Positions 35,561 to 48,167 are shown, counted from the stretch's first letter. The stretch is DNA of 64,000 bases from Saposhnikovia divaricata (GCA_036435485.1 CM071594.1:200844216-200908215), one strand, 5' to 3'. The notes: generated by a model not told the origin, from the sequence alone. Numbers and translations are program-made.

Positions 35561-36160
35561 TAATTCGATCTTAGTAAGTTCTGCGCTACGCCAACAAGTT
35601 GGTAAAAAAAGCCCTATTACGTTTACTAAGTGACTTGAGAAATTTTCGAGTTCACTACTTCTTTGAGAACTAGTCTCTCCGAAAGTAAGCGAATACTTTT
35701 TCCTACGTAAGTGAGAATCGAAGTACTAAAGTAAGGCAATGAGTTTAAGATAGTCTTTTATACATTCTTTGTTGATAAAAACATTTTTATAAGTAAATAA
35801 GATTAGGGATGATGAAATGAGATCAAATATAAATTGTGTTAAAGATGTGTTTACGGATGTGTATTGTTAACGGAGGAATTTGGGAAAACAAATTCGGGGA
35901 GGGTTGCTGAAATTGTGGTGGTGGTTGATGACGGCGAACGACGTAGGACGTTTAGGGTTAGGGTTTGCAATTTGGGGATGGCTAAGATTGTATGCTGAGA
36001 TTTGTTGTGATTTTGATCGAATATTGAATTCTCTCTTTTTCGTAAGGGTTTGCATCATGTCATACAATGTGCCTACGTACCCTTTATTTATAGGGATCAA
36101 GCCAAACATAGTTCTTGGGGAGCAAGTAACCGAAACAGGCTAGGTTTCCTTATTCGGGGA
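35561..36160. other. No gene seen
   Basis: Two overlapping short frames on opposite strands (about 80 residues each, 35867-36143) lack domain-like features. A CTACGCCAACAAGTTGG-type string near 35586 is not informative. Confidence 0.35.
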
Positions 36161-38830
36161 AGCCCATTGGATCGGGGCCACCGCGTTTAGTAGAATCCTT
36201 ATGGGCTTTATAGCCCAGCTATTTTCCCGGAACGTGGCAGTTAAGTCATTGACCAGAGATTGTCGGAGTCAACGCCCACCTTGAGCCACCAAGGAAGAAT
36301 AGCTAGTCATAGGGATAGCCCTAGGGATCACTAAGGGGCGACTCCTTAATAGGGAAATTCCCAATAGCCTAGACAAAAGCCTTATCTTCATTTATTGTTA
36401 TCTTCATCATAGATTATAGGTCAAGACCCATATCCTGTAATATTTTCCTTTTAGTTTCCTGGGGGAAATCCCCCTTTTGTCAATAGTGGGCGAGCCCTCT
36501 AAGTTAGAGCCTGGATGAGGCCTAGTCCTTCTCCATAGCTGAGACAGTAAATGACTTGGGTTATGATCCACAGTCTTAGTGTCCTCCATGTAGATGTATT
36601 GAGGAGATTCCCCCATTCTGATGCCTGAGAGGGCGAGGTCGCTTAGGAGGGCGAGGCCTTCCTAAAAAGTGAGAGGCAATCCAGAATGATCATTCCTATC
36701 CCGAATGATGATTCTCTAAAAGGGCGATGCCCTTAACGAGTGGGCGAGGCCGATTCCATCTCCTTCATTGCTGAAATATAGTAGCTACCTCCTTGCTAGT
36801 TTGTTACGGGCGACACCTTTAAGAGGGGTTACGCCTTTCATGAATGTAGGCTAGGCCCATTAAGAGTATGCTTCTGAGCTTCCTTCCTTTATATAAACTG
36901 TCATATCTCCGACCCAAGAGGACGATGCCGCTTAAGGAAGAGGGAGACGACCCGTGGGCGTCGCCGCCTAAGGAAGAGGTCGTCAATGCCACTTAAGGAA
37001 GAGGGGACGACACGAGGGCGATGCTACTTAAGGAAGAGGGCGACATCTCATGTGAATATGGGTTAGGCCCAGAAGATATATCCCTTCTCTTTGTTCATGG
37101 CTTGTGGACCGGGTCATCCTCCTCCAGCCAATCAAAGGGTGATGCCTCCAGGTAAGGCGAGACTAATTTTTTGGCATAACAACTACCCCCCCAGTTTCTT
37201 GCAACAATTGTTTGTAAATGAAACCAAGTCCCGATCTTCAGAAAAATCCTAAGGCGAGCCTTGACCTAGGTGGCCGTTTCCTACTACTGATGTATTTCCT
37301 CCTTGGCCGTGTGATCTTCTTAAATGCTAAATCTTTAGACGATGCCTCGCGTTTCATTCCATCTAACATATACGCCATAATGAATTGGTGTTGGTGTTGC
37401 TCCTGAATAAAGATTTCGTCTAGAGTTCCAGTTGATATTCAAACTTTTTTCGGTGGTTTTTAATGTCAAGGTCAATATCCTCCCTCCGTTCTTTGGCAAG
37501 AGGCATCATCCTCTCAGGTAGGCGAGGTCTCAAATAGAGTTGATAACTCTTTTGATATGAATCACCTCCGAGATGGTAAGCGGAGGGGCATGTCTATTTG
37601 AACATGTTCTTGAGTTACTCCAAGTAGGCGTTGTTTGTTTCTTCTCCTCAAGTTTCTTCAAAGTGATTCAGGAACTTCCCAATGCTGAGCTTGATATAGG
37701 CAAGGCCTTTTGTGAGGGCGACGCTGATACGGATGAGAAACTGCCACATTATTCTTCTATCTTGGCATCAATTTCTTAGATACCGCTTAGGAGAGTCCTT
37801 AGCTAGTGAGTGATTCATGTAATAAAGTGAGCCTGACATAATAAGATTCCTTTATGTGCTGATAGTCTTCACGGTCCTGACTCAAGAAAGCGATGCCGAC
37901 GCCACCAATGGGCGGTGCTATTGGAGATATAGTCTTGCCTAAACAATGATTCTTCCAACGTTGAATTCTTGACCTTGGTTACACATAGGCGACGTCGTTG
38001 TAATGGGAGACGCTGTTTGAAAAGTGGGAGAGGCCTATAATTGACAAAGAGGCACAAGCCATCATTTTTAATATCTTATAGTAGTCTTCAAATATCAATT
38101 CTAACACACATTCTGAACTAGGCCATAAAAGTGCGAGGTCACTCCAGAAGAGGGCGAGAACATTGGTTGATAAGTAGGCATAAACACATCTTTTGAATCC
38201 CTCAAATTGGAGTATGCACACCATGTTCAATATCTGTTATTTTTCAAAAACTCAAATTGATCATTGATACTCCTTCAATTTTCTTTTGACATAGGACAAC
38301 TTTCAAAATAACAACATCCCCCAAGGGCCTTCGAAATGGAATCTCCCCATGAGGGTCTTCTAATAGAATTACCCCTTGAGGAACTTCAAAGAAAATATCA
38401 CCCTGGAAGGTCTTCTAAACAAAATTACCCCCAAGGGCCTTCTAAATGAAATTACGCAAGAGGTATTTAATATTGTAGCCTTATTCTTCAAAAGTGTAGT
38501 CCTTTGAGAAGACGTCGCCTACCATAAAACAATGTCGTCTATCTCCCTGCACAAAAAAAGTCTTCATCCTTCCAAGTAGGGCGAGGTCTTCTTGGGCATT
38601 ATGACTACCCCCAGTTTCTTGTAGCAAGAATTTATAAGAGAAACTAGGTCTTGATCCTGATGTTTTCTTCTTCATATGAGGCATCGCCTCTTCATGAAGT
38701 ATCTTCGCCCTAGTTTTGTAGTGACTCAATAGGAATCGCCTTTAGCAATTGACGTCGCCTTTAAATTTTGGCCTAGCCTCTTTCAGCAATTCAGAGTTAT
38801 CCATGAAGGAAATATCTTCAAAAATATTCT
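36161..38830. repeat. GC-richer repeat region, GGGCGAGGCC words
   Basis: Many copies of GGGCGAGGC / GGGCGACG. A roughly 40-bp array at 36917-37050 repeats CTTAAGGAAGAGGGCGAC. A module with ACTACCCCC..CAGTTTCTTG at 37186 recurs near 38604 with diverged flanks. No frame looks coding. It could be the non-coding part of an unidentified LTR retrotransposon. Confidence 0.5.
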
Positions 38831-38864
38831 TCTTACATGAAGTATGTACCTTGGAATACCCTCC

Positions 38865-39405
38865 TCCCGGAAGGTCGTATTCATTTCTCTAGAAACACCC
38901 TCATCTCGGGAGGTCGTATTCCTAAAGATTGCACCTTGATAATTCAGGATACCCTTCTATCAGGAGGTCGTATCCTCATTCTAGAAATACCCTCCTCTCG
39001 GGAGGTCATATTCCCAAAGTCGTACCTTGATGAGGCACCGAAAGTATGGACATCCCCCCAGAAATACGGGTTTTGTAAGGATATAAAAATTCGGGATACC
39101 CTCCTTTGGGAGGTGATATCCGGCATTCCAGAAAGACTCTCCTCCCGGGAGATCATGTTCCTAAAACTCGTACCTTGATGAGGTGCCGGACGTATGGACA
39201 TCCCCCCCAGAAGTACGGTTTTTACAAGGATTTTAAAAATTCAGGATACCCTCCTCTCGGGAGGTCATATCCGGCATTACAGAAACACTCTCCTCCCGAG
39301 AGATCATGTTCCTGAAGATCGTTATAGTTTTACTAAAACTTCCCTTAGAGGAGATCTTTCTTTCACATATTCCATGAAGATCCTCCTTAGAGGAGGTCAT
39401 CTGTC
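38865..39405. repeat. Array of CCCTCCT-GGGAGGTC hairpin words
   Basis: About ten copies of a short inverted word (CCCTCCTCTCGGGAGGTCAT and variants, followed by ATTCC or ATCC) lie at 38867, 38902, 38952, 38987, 39096, 39137, 39246, 39288, 39340 and 39375. A longer unit of about 149 bp (GAGGTGCCGGACGTATGGAC) is repeated at 39031 and 39180. Frames through the array are chance products. Confidence 0.7.
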
Positions 39406-39936
39406 ACAGAAATCCAACAAGAATATTTGAAGAAAAACAAGCATGCTTTATTCATAAATATAAATCTTGGCTAAAAAAGAGTATACGCACAACCCCCCTA
39501 AACTTTCATGAAAATCAAATAAGAGAAAGTATAACAAAGGCAAAAAGTATAACCTGAACGTCTCTTTCGAGAGGAATTCCCATGAGCACTACTTCTTTGG
39601 TTTATAACAGATTCTCTTTCTGCATGCGGATTTCCTCCAGGTGCTTGACAACTCCTCTCCCAGTTATGACGACTCCCCCTCAGATCCTCCCTCTCTCGAA
39701 GTGGCGAATGACGTCCATCATGGTTCGAGCGAGACCCAGCACGGAACTATTTTTCCATCTTCATCGCATCCATCCTAGATCCCATCTGAATAATAATGTC
39801 CCTCATGTAAGTGATTTCATTCAAAAGTTCGGTGTTTCTCATCAGGACTGGGAATCTCCTCCGATTTGCGGGGTCAATGTTGAAAACAACTTCTTAACTA
39901 GCATTCCTAGAAACAAAAGATCATCTAGCGTTGGGG
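39406..39936. other. No gene seen
   Basis: Continuation of the repeat region. A minus-strand frame around 39600-39800 has a mildly Gag-like composition but no motif, so it is left unassigned. A poly-G run lies at 39934-39945. Confidence 0.3.
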
Positions 39937-40700
39937 GGGGGGGAGGGGTGGTTGGTAGGAACGCCGCATTATGTGGCGTTTGGGGTTGGGTTGGAGTTTT
40001 TTTGTTGTTGTTTTCTTCTAAATATATTTTGTAAATAATATTAAAAATTTATAAACAAACGATCAATTAAAATTGTATGTTTTAAATTTTAAAAATTCAA
40101 TTTTAATTAACCTTAGGAGTTCAATAATTAACTTTTGGAGTTCAACGTTTTCATTTTGGATTTTAAAAATATTCCGAACGACGAATAAACCGTGTGCAAA
40201 CTTAGGATTTAGGGTTGTTTACAATCCTAGATCCTAAACCATATCTTATCCTGAAATTAGGCCGCCAGATTCAGTTTTTTAATTAAATTTTTTTAATTTT
40301 ATTTTGTATTCCCTTGGGGTTTCAAAGATTAACCTTTGGGGTTCAACGTTTCCATTTTGGGTTTTAGAAATATTCCGAACGACGACTAAACCGTATATAT
40401 TTAGGAGAAAAAAACAAAAAAACTGTTATATAAAATAGCATTTTTATTTGGGGTTCAACGGATTCCATTTGGGATTATTTCTTAGGCACACACAATTAAA
40501 ATGCACCCTTACTCGCAATATCAAAAAAAAAAAAAACTCAAATGCCACATAAAGTGACGATTTACTTTTGAAAACTAACCATTAATTAGCGTCTTCAACT
40601 AAAAAATTAAGTAACACTAAACGCATCAGTGTTTAAAGAAAAAAAAGAAAAAAAAATCAAAAACACTATATTTTTAAGACCTTTTATTTTTAAATTGTGA
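39937..40700. mobile_element. Probable relative of the palindromic-word MITEs
   Basis: The module TTTGGGGTTCAACGTTTCCA, then TTTTGGGTTTTAGAAATATTC (about 40337-40378), with a related copy at 40133-40200, is the reverse complement of modules in the element at 55763-57064 (near 56630-56690). Words such as AACGCC..GGCGTT (39960-39981) and AAACGCATCAGTGTTT (40619) resemble the variable palindromes of that family. Ends and target duplication were not found. Confidence 0.45.
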
Positions 40701-41026
40701 TATATGGGCCAACACCCAACTTTTTATACAGAGAACCGGAGCATAGCTCTAATTTTTTGAAAAGTCAAAGTTTAAATTTTTAGTTCCATAAAAAGATCAA
40801 TTTTCTTTAATAAAAAGTTTTATTTTATTTTAAAGAAAACAAAAAGCACAATTATATTTGAAAAAGGAAATGGTCGACATTAAGTGGTCCAAATTCCCTC
40901 AAAAAAAAAAAAAAAAAGTGGTCCAAATCTCCCCAAACCCAAGTAAGTACTAGTTTGGACCAAACTAATCAACCACAACTGCTTTCACTTCCGATTTGCT
41001 CTACTCTCCTCTTCTTCTTCTAACTA

Positions 41027-44000
41027 ATGGAAGGAGTGGGTGCCCGATTCGGCCGGTCATCGACCCGTTACGGTGGACCGGCCACAGTGTTCACCGGTCC
41101 AGTTAGAAAATGGAAGAAGAAGTGGAGCCCAATCAGTAGTAACAAACATCCTCAAAATACGAATGGAGGAACTACTTCTTGTCTCTTGCTTTATAAGTGG
41201 ACTCCTTATGATACTACTCTTAATGATTCCAAGAAAACTAAGCCTGAGCTTCCTACACGTAGATTCAAGTATATTCCGGTATTTTTTCGCTCCTGCCCCA
41301 TCTTTTTTTTTTTTTTTATATATTGTAATTATACTTATTTAGTTTGAGTTTTTGTGAAATTTGTTGATATGTTTAGGTCTTGATTGAATTGTACTTATTT
41401 GATTATGGTTAATTGTAGAGTGGTTTGGTATTGTTAGTACTTCTGTGAATCTCGTATGGGGATCATACATTGTATCCTGTAAACAAACCAAGCTGGTCAT
41501 TAAAATCGATTGGATAAGAAATCGAGCTCGAGTTCGAACGAAGTTAATTTTTGAATAAGCTTATGGAGTCGATCCGAGGTTGGTTTATGAGTGTTCGACT
41601 TGAACTTGACCCAAGATTGACTCATACTCGAATCAACTCGATAAACTAAATACATAAAAACATTATCTTATATAAATAGTATATTACAATAAAATAATAC
41701 GTAGGTCATAGATCATCTGCTAATCATTTAATCTGCCACATACTTAAAGATGAACATGCGCTTGATAGTGACAAAATTGATTATTTTTAAATTTTATGAC
41801 TTTATCAGTTTTTCTTTTTAATTTTGATAGTCTTCTATTCTTTAAATTTTGAAGTTGTAGTAAAATTTTGGGCTGGGTTTTCATATCTTTTATAAGTTTA
41901 TCCAGTGTATTTCAGTATGGGTCTGATATGGTCCAAATAAAAAGAAGCCAAAACTGTAAAAATATAAAAGTTTACTTACGAGCTCGAGTTCGAAGAGAAA
42001 AATTTGATCGATAAGGTTATCGAGTTTGGCTTGACTCGTTTAGAAAAAAATCGAACTCGAACTCGATAAGAAAAAATCGACTCGAACTCAATAAGAAAAA
42101 CTCGACTCGACTCATGTTCGTTTACAGCCATTTTTCGTACCCGTGTGATCTCGAACAGGTTAAGTATTAATCTAGCTTCGTTTGTCATAACTTTGCTACT
42201 ATCTGGATTCAAGGGTGTCTCGAGTATCATAGATCTCTTTCCATTGTCCTGTTATCCTGTAAAGATCTATATAATTCTTGAATCATGTCTTAGTTATGGT
42301 CATGGTGGAAACTAGAGAGACGATGGACATGGATCCTTATTTCAAGCATGATAGTGTATTTCTTTTAATGCCTCTAAGAGAGAAGAGATGTATCAATTGT
42401 GTTTGTATTACATGCCCAAGAGCCAAATATATAGAATATGTAATGTACAAGAAAGTCTATACTACATTCAATAAACCGTATACCATTTACTAGTACTGTT
42501 CAACTTACTAAACCCCTAACCACAATGACCACAAAAGTCTTTTCTATGTGCCGTTGATATAGTATTTTAACACCTGGAACCACATTCTTAGCTATGGCTG
42601 TTACGCCCCCTCAAGCAGAGGAGCCATTGGCAACTCCTAGCTTGTTACGAATGAAAAAAAAAACTTTGCTTAGGGAGAGGTTTTGTAAGTGCATCAACCC
42701 ACTGACCTTTCGTTTGAACGTGACAAACTTTCAATGTGCCATCAGAAACCTTTTCCCGCACAGAATGATAGTCCAAGGAAATGTGTTTCATCCGAGAATA
42801 AGACAGGATTTGAACTAAGATATTGAGTTCATGTATTATCACAAAAAATATGAGGGATACTTGTTTCATCATACTCCGCTTCAGTAGATGATCTGGACAC
42901 TGACTTTTGTTTTGAAGATGTTTGAAGATTTTTAGGAAACTGGATTTGAACCCAACTTTATAACATAACCAGTGGTAGAGCGACCAGTGTCCCTTTCGCC
43001 ACTCCAATCTGAGTCGCTAAATGCTGAAATGTTAAATTTGGAATTCCGATTGAGAGCAAGCCCATAGTGAATTATATTTATACCTTTGAGATACCGGAGG
43101 TTTCGTTTTAGCGCAGTGCAGTGAATTTCCGAGGGTGCATGCCTATATTGGGACAAACGATTCTACGCATTACATATGTCTGTGTGTGTAATTGACAAAT
43201 TTTGAAAACCACCAACGAATTGTCTCTACGGTGTCAGACCAATCTTTTTGCTTCCATCATCTAAGATCAAGGATGTAGTGGAGCTCACAGGTGTGACTGT
43301 TTCTTTTGCACCACCTAATTAATGTTTAGAGAGCAAATCAGAAATATGTTTGGCCTGTGACAAGAAAAGTCCAGTAGTTGGAGGAATAACTTTCTCCCAA
43401 GAAGTGATAAGCTCACCTAGGTCTTTTAATGGAAAAGCGTGATCGAGTTTGAAGACAAACTCATTCAAAAATGACAAAGAATTGGATGTTAGTACGATAT
43501 CATCAACATACACCAGAAATAGCATTATTATGTCTGATTTATTGTAGATAAACAAGGATTTATCAGCCAAAGAATTTTTGAAGCCAAACTGGAGAAGAAA
43601 TTTTTTCAATGCGAGATAGCATTCTCGTGGAGCTTGTCGAAGACCATATATGGAAATGTGATTAGGGTAAGCCGGGTGAATAAATCCAGGCGATTGTTGC
43701 TTGTAAACTTCATCAGATAAATGGCCATTAAGAAAAGCATTATTTATGTCCAGTTGTTGGAGAGGCCAACCACAACTTAAGGCAAGACTCAAAATTATTC
43801 GTATAGTGGTTGGTTATGGGACTGGACTAAATGTTTTTGAAAAATCAATTTCCGGGTCGTTGGAAACCTTTAACTACCAAGCGAGTTTTGTACTTATTGT
43901 TTGAGCCATCGGAATTCCTTTTTAACCCAAAAACCCCAACGACATGAAATAACATTTTGAGACTATTTAGGTACCAGGTCCCATGTTCCGTTGCGTATAA

Positions 44001-46966
44001 GAGCATCAAACTCACTGGCATTGCTTGACCCCATATGGGATTTTGAAGAGCTTGACTAACATAGCTAGGCTCAACGGGTTGGACAATGGGATGAGTGGTG
44101 GTATGGTTAACAAAGGAGGGGTTATAGTATTTAGGATTTGGCTATCTTGAACGAACTGGACGAGACGGATTTGGAGCTGGTGGGGTGGTATGAATATCAA
44201 TGGAGAGAGAGTGTTCATCACTCTGCGACAAGGTAGGTGACGGAATAGATGACATTTGGTGTGTTATAGAAGATGCAACATTAATGGAGGGGAAAAGTGA
44301 AATGGTTGGTGATTTGGTGATGGTGTTGGAGAATGAGGTATGGTGGGTGATGATGTTTGTTCAGGTAAAGGTTGAGAAAAAAGAGGTTTCTGAGGAGGAG
44401 ACAACGATGTAGGGAGATGAGAAGAAGATTGCAATGCTTGAAATCGTACTAGGAGAGAAGTCAGCACCAAGAGGTTGCGAGAAAAAGAGAGGAGACTCGG
44501 ATCTGAACAGAAATTCATTCTCTTGCTCAAATTTATATGACTCAGTACTCATATCTAGTCTCTTGGCATGCACGACTTGGCCATTCGCATGTTCAGGCTC
44601 TTAGGTCAACTTTAGAATCAAATAGATTAGTTTCTAGATTTCCTTCAAATGTTTCATTCTGTTAAAATTCTTGCTTATGCAATAGAGTCGAAAATACCTT
44701 CTGGCACATCTATTTTGCAAAGTTCACAACTACTTGAGCTTATTTATACTGATGTTTGGGGTCATACAACTGAGACAATTGATGGGTATTGTTATTACAT
44801 TCTCTTTGTGGATCATTATACCCGATATATGTCGTTATATCCCCTAAAACAAAAATTCAATGTCAGAACCACCTTTCAATTCAAGAAAATTGTTGAAAAA
44901 AATTTCGCAAAAAAATTATCGATGTGTGCCATAGCTAAGAATGTGGTTCCAGGTGTTAAAATACTATATCAACAACACATAGCAAGGACTTTGTGGTCAT
45001 TTTGGTTGGGGGTTTAGTAGTTGAATAGTACTAGTAAATGGTACACGGTTTATTGGCTCTTGTGCACGACTTTCTTGTAAAGTACATAGAGTCTATATTT
45101 TTGGTTCTTGGGCATGTAAAACAAACACGATTGATACATCTCAATCTCTGTTATGGTATCAAGAGCCATTTGGCCTTACTGCCACTGATTCTAAACCACC
45201 ACCAAACACAAACATTTTTTTTAACACACACCTAAACATCATCCCTCTATGGATACTCCCACCAAAATCAGCTCCGTAACTGTTACCGCTAAAACAGAGG
45301 TGATTCCGGTCAATGCACCGACGCACTTTCTGACCACCCTGACTCAAACCAATTTTCAGTTTGGAGAATCCAGATTTTATCGCCTCTTACTGGCCTCGGT
45401 TTACTAGACTATATAGAAGGCACAATTGCTGCACCTGAAAGATTACCTCTGTCGTTATAGCTATTTTTTTGTTTGTAACTCAGATTGGTGCTTAGTCTTT
45501 TCGATGTTGGAAATAGTGATGCTGTTCTTTTACTTGCGGGTGATTTTAGTCTTTTCGTGTTCTTAGTATGTCTACCCAATATGTTTGTTACATGTTTAAA
45601 AAATTTAATAGGGTGAAATAAAACTTGCAAGTACATGAGCATGTCCAACGCAATGCTATGATAAGTGGTGCTATATCTGCTAGGGCGAGAACCTGCGGCT
45701 GCTCCCTCCTGAAATTTGAGAAGTGTTAATTTTTTTTAAACAGCCAATCTAAGTAAATACAATATACCGTCGTGCTGTTAACCCTAAAACACAGATTATA
45801 AAACATTCAAAATTGATACTGCCACTTTGCTGTTTATGTGAATATTTTTATAAATTGATTTACAAAACGCAATATCCAGATGCGTATTTCAAAAATTTGT
45901 TTAATGTCTACTTGTATTTTATTTTTTAATGGTTGTTTGAACTAACGTATAATTTGCTTTGCATTTGACTTCTTATTATATATATATATATATATATATA
46001 TATCGTAATTGTTATATTTTGCATGGTTTATGAGATATTGAAAAAGAAGAATTCCAAGGTTTATAAACATGATTTTGTTTTTTGTTTTTTGTAGTCTTTT
46101 TGTTTTACAAAGAGTTGATTGTTATGGTTTTGTAAGGTCAAGTTCTTGTTTCATTGCTGTGAATTAAATCGATGTGCACTGTGTTTCGGTTTCTTTTAAT
46201 TATTGTCTGGGTTCTATGTTTGTCAAGTTTAGATTGTATGTTTAAGTTTTTTTTTTTTTTTTTTATGTATGTTTAAGTTTTGTTGGTTTTTAAAGGTTTT
46301 GTTCGTGTATTTGGCGTTGTTAAGAGTTCGACATTGTTCACTATATGCTAGACTGCTAGTTATTGATTTTTTAAAAACATCCATGTGCTGAGATGCTATT
46401 CTACGCCCTTTACTTTAGACTGCTGTACTGGAAGAACAAAAAAATGAATCTGCAGAGGAGGTTGATGCTGAGGATGAATCCAACACAAGTGAGACTAAAG
46501 CAGAGGCACCAGAGCTTGAATCCAAAAGTGTTGGTTTTGATGAGAAACCAGATATAAATGATGCCCCGGAGAAAGAGAATAAGGTGATTGCTATTTTTGG
46601 CTTTCCTCTGTTATATTTTATGTGATTTGACCCCTCTATGAATCTTGCTCCTGTTCGGAACCAATTTTCTTACTACTGCTGAAAATCTGATACTCTAACC
46701 ATTCACATCACATTTTTATATAATTTTGTAATATGTACTAAGCTTATGGTAATTTGTTACTTATAGTTGGAAAATGGAAATTTAACTTTTAAATTGGTAT
46801 TGATGCAAACCTAGAAAAGAATGCCATAGAACAAATCAATGTACTAAAGTAATTACACACTGAAAGATGTTAAATCGTAATTTGTATTCTTATGCAGGAT
46901 ATAAAGGACAATCCTAAGCAACGACAAGATTTGAATGAAAGCACATTGGATTTAAGTTTGGGTTAG
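41027..46966 (+). CDS. Plant-specific protein with C-terminal EAR motif
   Basis: Three exons join in phase 0: 41027-41278, 46419-46583 and 46898-46966, for 161 residues. The N-terminus (GARFGRSSTRYGGPATVFTG, then PVRKWKKKWSPIS) and TRRFKYIP / TAVLEEQK across the first junction look strongly conserved. The middle is acidic (ESAEEVDAEDESNTSETKAE), and the protein ends in TLDLSLG, an LxLxL-type EAR motif, which in plants recruits TOPLESS co-repressors. No DNA-binding domain is visible. From memory this matches an uncharacterised plant family. A role as a nuclear adaptor in repression is inference from the motif and the basic N-terminus. Intron 1 is 5140 bp, mostly transposon DNA. Confidence 0.85.
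41476..42128. mobile_element. GAGCTCGAG-rich MITE in intron 1
   Basis: Left end CTGTAAACAAACCAAGCTGG and right end CATGTTCGTTTACAG are inverted. Subterminal regions are full of CGAGTTCGA, GAGCTCGAG and ACTCGA words in both orientations (41520-41650, 41975-42115), with an AT-rich core. The target duplication is not clear; a hAT-type origin is likely from the layout. Confidence 0.5.
42386..42594 (-). repeat. Copia LTR-like copy, minus orientation
   Basis: The minus-strand sequence GCCATAGCTAAGAATGTGGT to TTGATACATCTC is matched on the plus strand at about 44930-45147. A purine tract (TTGAGGGGGCG, minus strand) lies just before it, as expected for a 3' LTR. Confidence 0.6.
42640..44570 (-). pseudogene. 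Copia RT-RNase H half, broken
   Basis: Minus strand, in order: a Ser/Pro-rich integrase-RT linker (44012-44570), RT (43319-43792, with ALSCGWPLQQLDINNAFLNG and the active-site motif LVYVDDIVLTS), the RT-RNase H connection (42932-43156, SAFSDSDWSGERDTGRSTTG) and the RNase H end (42645-42800, HISLDYHSVREKVSDGTLKV). Several frameshifts and stops separate the pieces, so it cannot make an active enzyme. Confidence 0.8.
44571..44930 (+). pseudogene. Copia GAG-pre-integrase and integrase start, broken
   Basis: Plus strand, directly head-to-head with the RT half. WHARLGHSHVQALRSTLESN-like sequence (44570-44640, the pre-integrase zinc region, with a stop and frameshift) is followed by LELIYTDVWGHTTETIDGYC and YYILFVDHYTRY, the first-Asp region of the integrase core. 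It is then replaced abruptly by LTR sequence near 44930, before the second Asp. Confidence 0.75.
44931..45160 (+). repeat. Copia LTR-like copy, plus orientation, with primer site
   Basis: Inverted match to 42386-42594. At 45152 it is followed by TGGTATCAAGAGCC, a slightly changed tRNA-Met primer binding site, so this copy behaves as a 5' LTR. Confidence 0.6.
45249..45470 (+). pseudogene. Copia gag remnant
   Basis: ATGGATACTCCCACCAAAAT starts a short frame (MDTPTKISSVTVTAKTEV, then FGESRFYRLLLASV) like the beginning of copia Gag. It is broken by stops at about 45404 and fades by 45470. The rest of the intron to 46418 holds a (TA)n run at 45977-46003 and nothing coding. Confidence 0.5.
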
Positions 46967-48167
46967 TAATCTAATCATAGTGCAGATCAGACTAAAGATG
47001 AGTTGTGATATGGTGCTAGTAATCTTGGGACACAGGTACACTGTAAGATTTTTAAGTATAGAAGGACAAAGATTTTCTGTGCTAAAGCATTATACAACTT
47101 TCACTTGTGGTTTCATGTTCTGCCTCAGCCATTGAGATCTTCTACTATAAGCAAATCTTATATCGCAAGTCCACAACTGTAGTCTTCATCTGATATGCTG
47201 TTGCCGAGGTGATTGCAAGTTCTAACAAATTGTTGTACTGATAGATAAGAACAATAGCTTTATTTCAAATGCATTAAACATTTAAACTTACTGTTGGATC
47301 CTGTGGTTAATAAAAACAATCTTGTGTCACTTACTGTTGGATCCTGTGATTAATAGAAACGATCTTGTATCATGTTTGTCTTAAATTCTTGTCTCCAGTT
47401 GTCAAATTGAACAACTTGATCTGCTTAGCATTTGTGGTTCCGTATTTGATGTCTCCTTGTTGAAACATGTCAATGTCTGCTGTTGGACAGATTTTTCAAT
47501 TCACGCAAACTTTGTAATGAAATTATATAGTCACACTATGCATATTGTTTATTTTGCATATCAATTGAGCTCAAACTAGTGTTCTAAACAGCAAACTGCC
47601 TTTTGTTATCAATCAAATAAATATATTAGTCTTTTGTTTTATATGTAACATTTGCTGTTAAAAGGTCATGTACATTTTTCACTAATCATATATAAAATTT
47701 CAGTCGATCAACGAGTAATCCTGCTCGTTTTACAGAGTAACAAAACCATAAAAAAGGCAGTGTTTCTCAGATTCAACTCTTGAGAAGTGAAACCCATTTT
47801 TTTGAAGATTAGACACAGTGATTGGTTCGTATTAGCAATATTGACACATTTTATCATGAATCAAAAGAGATTATATGAGATTCTGCTTTCAATTCAAGAG
47901 GGGACATTTGAGATGCACATAGTCATCAAACTCAAAATCTGAATCGCAATTTTGATCCTATTTATATAGGACATCAAATATCATGACTAGTAATCATGAA
48001 TAGTCAAAGGAAGCACCATAAGTTATTTTGTATCTACTCCATGGTCCCTGGATGCCAACACAAATGGAAGTAAACCAGATGAGCATCAATCTATGCGACA
48101 TATTTTTACAGTAGGAAAACCTATTCAAATCCACCACTGTGATTTACGAACACAGGGAATTTTATAA
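46967..48167. other. Intergenic, 3' UTRs of two convergent genes
   Basis: Lies between the stop of the EAR-motif gene and the stop of the MPC gene, which converge. A short direct repeat (ACTTACTGTTGGATCCTGTG, at 47287 and 47331) is present. The part at 47975-48167, next to MPC, is partly duplicated at 57.5 kb. No further gene. Confidence 0.5.

Noticed and set aside
35867..36143. Two antiparallel 80-87 residue frames
   Set aside because: Opposite-strand overlap without domain features; no promoter, splice or homology-like signal.
38837..39430. Several overlapping frames of 70-113 residues
   Set aside because: All run through the hairpin-word array in several frames on both strands; none has a plausible domain.
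39582..40034. 150-residue frame
   Set aside because: Begins in repeat DNA, crosses a poly-G run and shows no family features.
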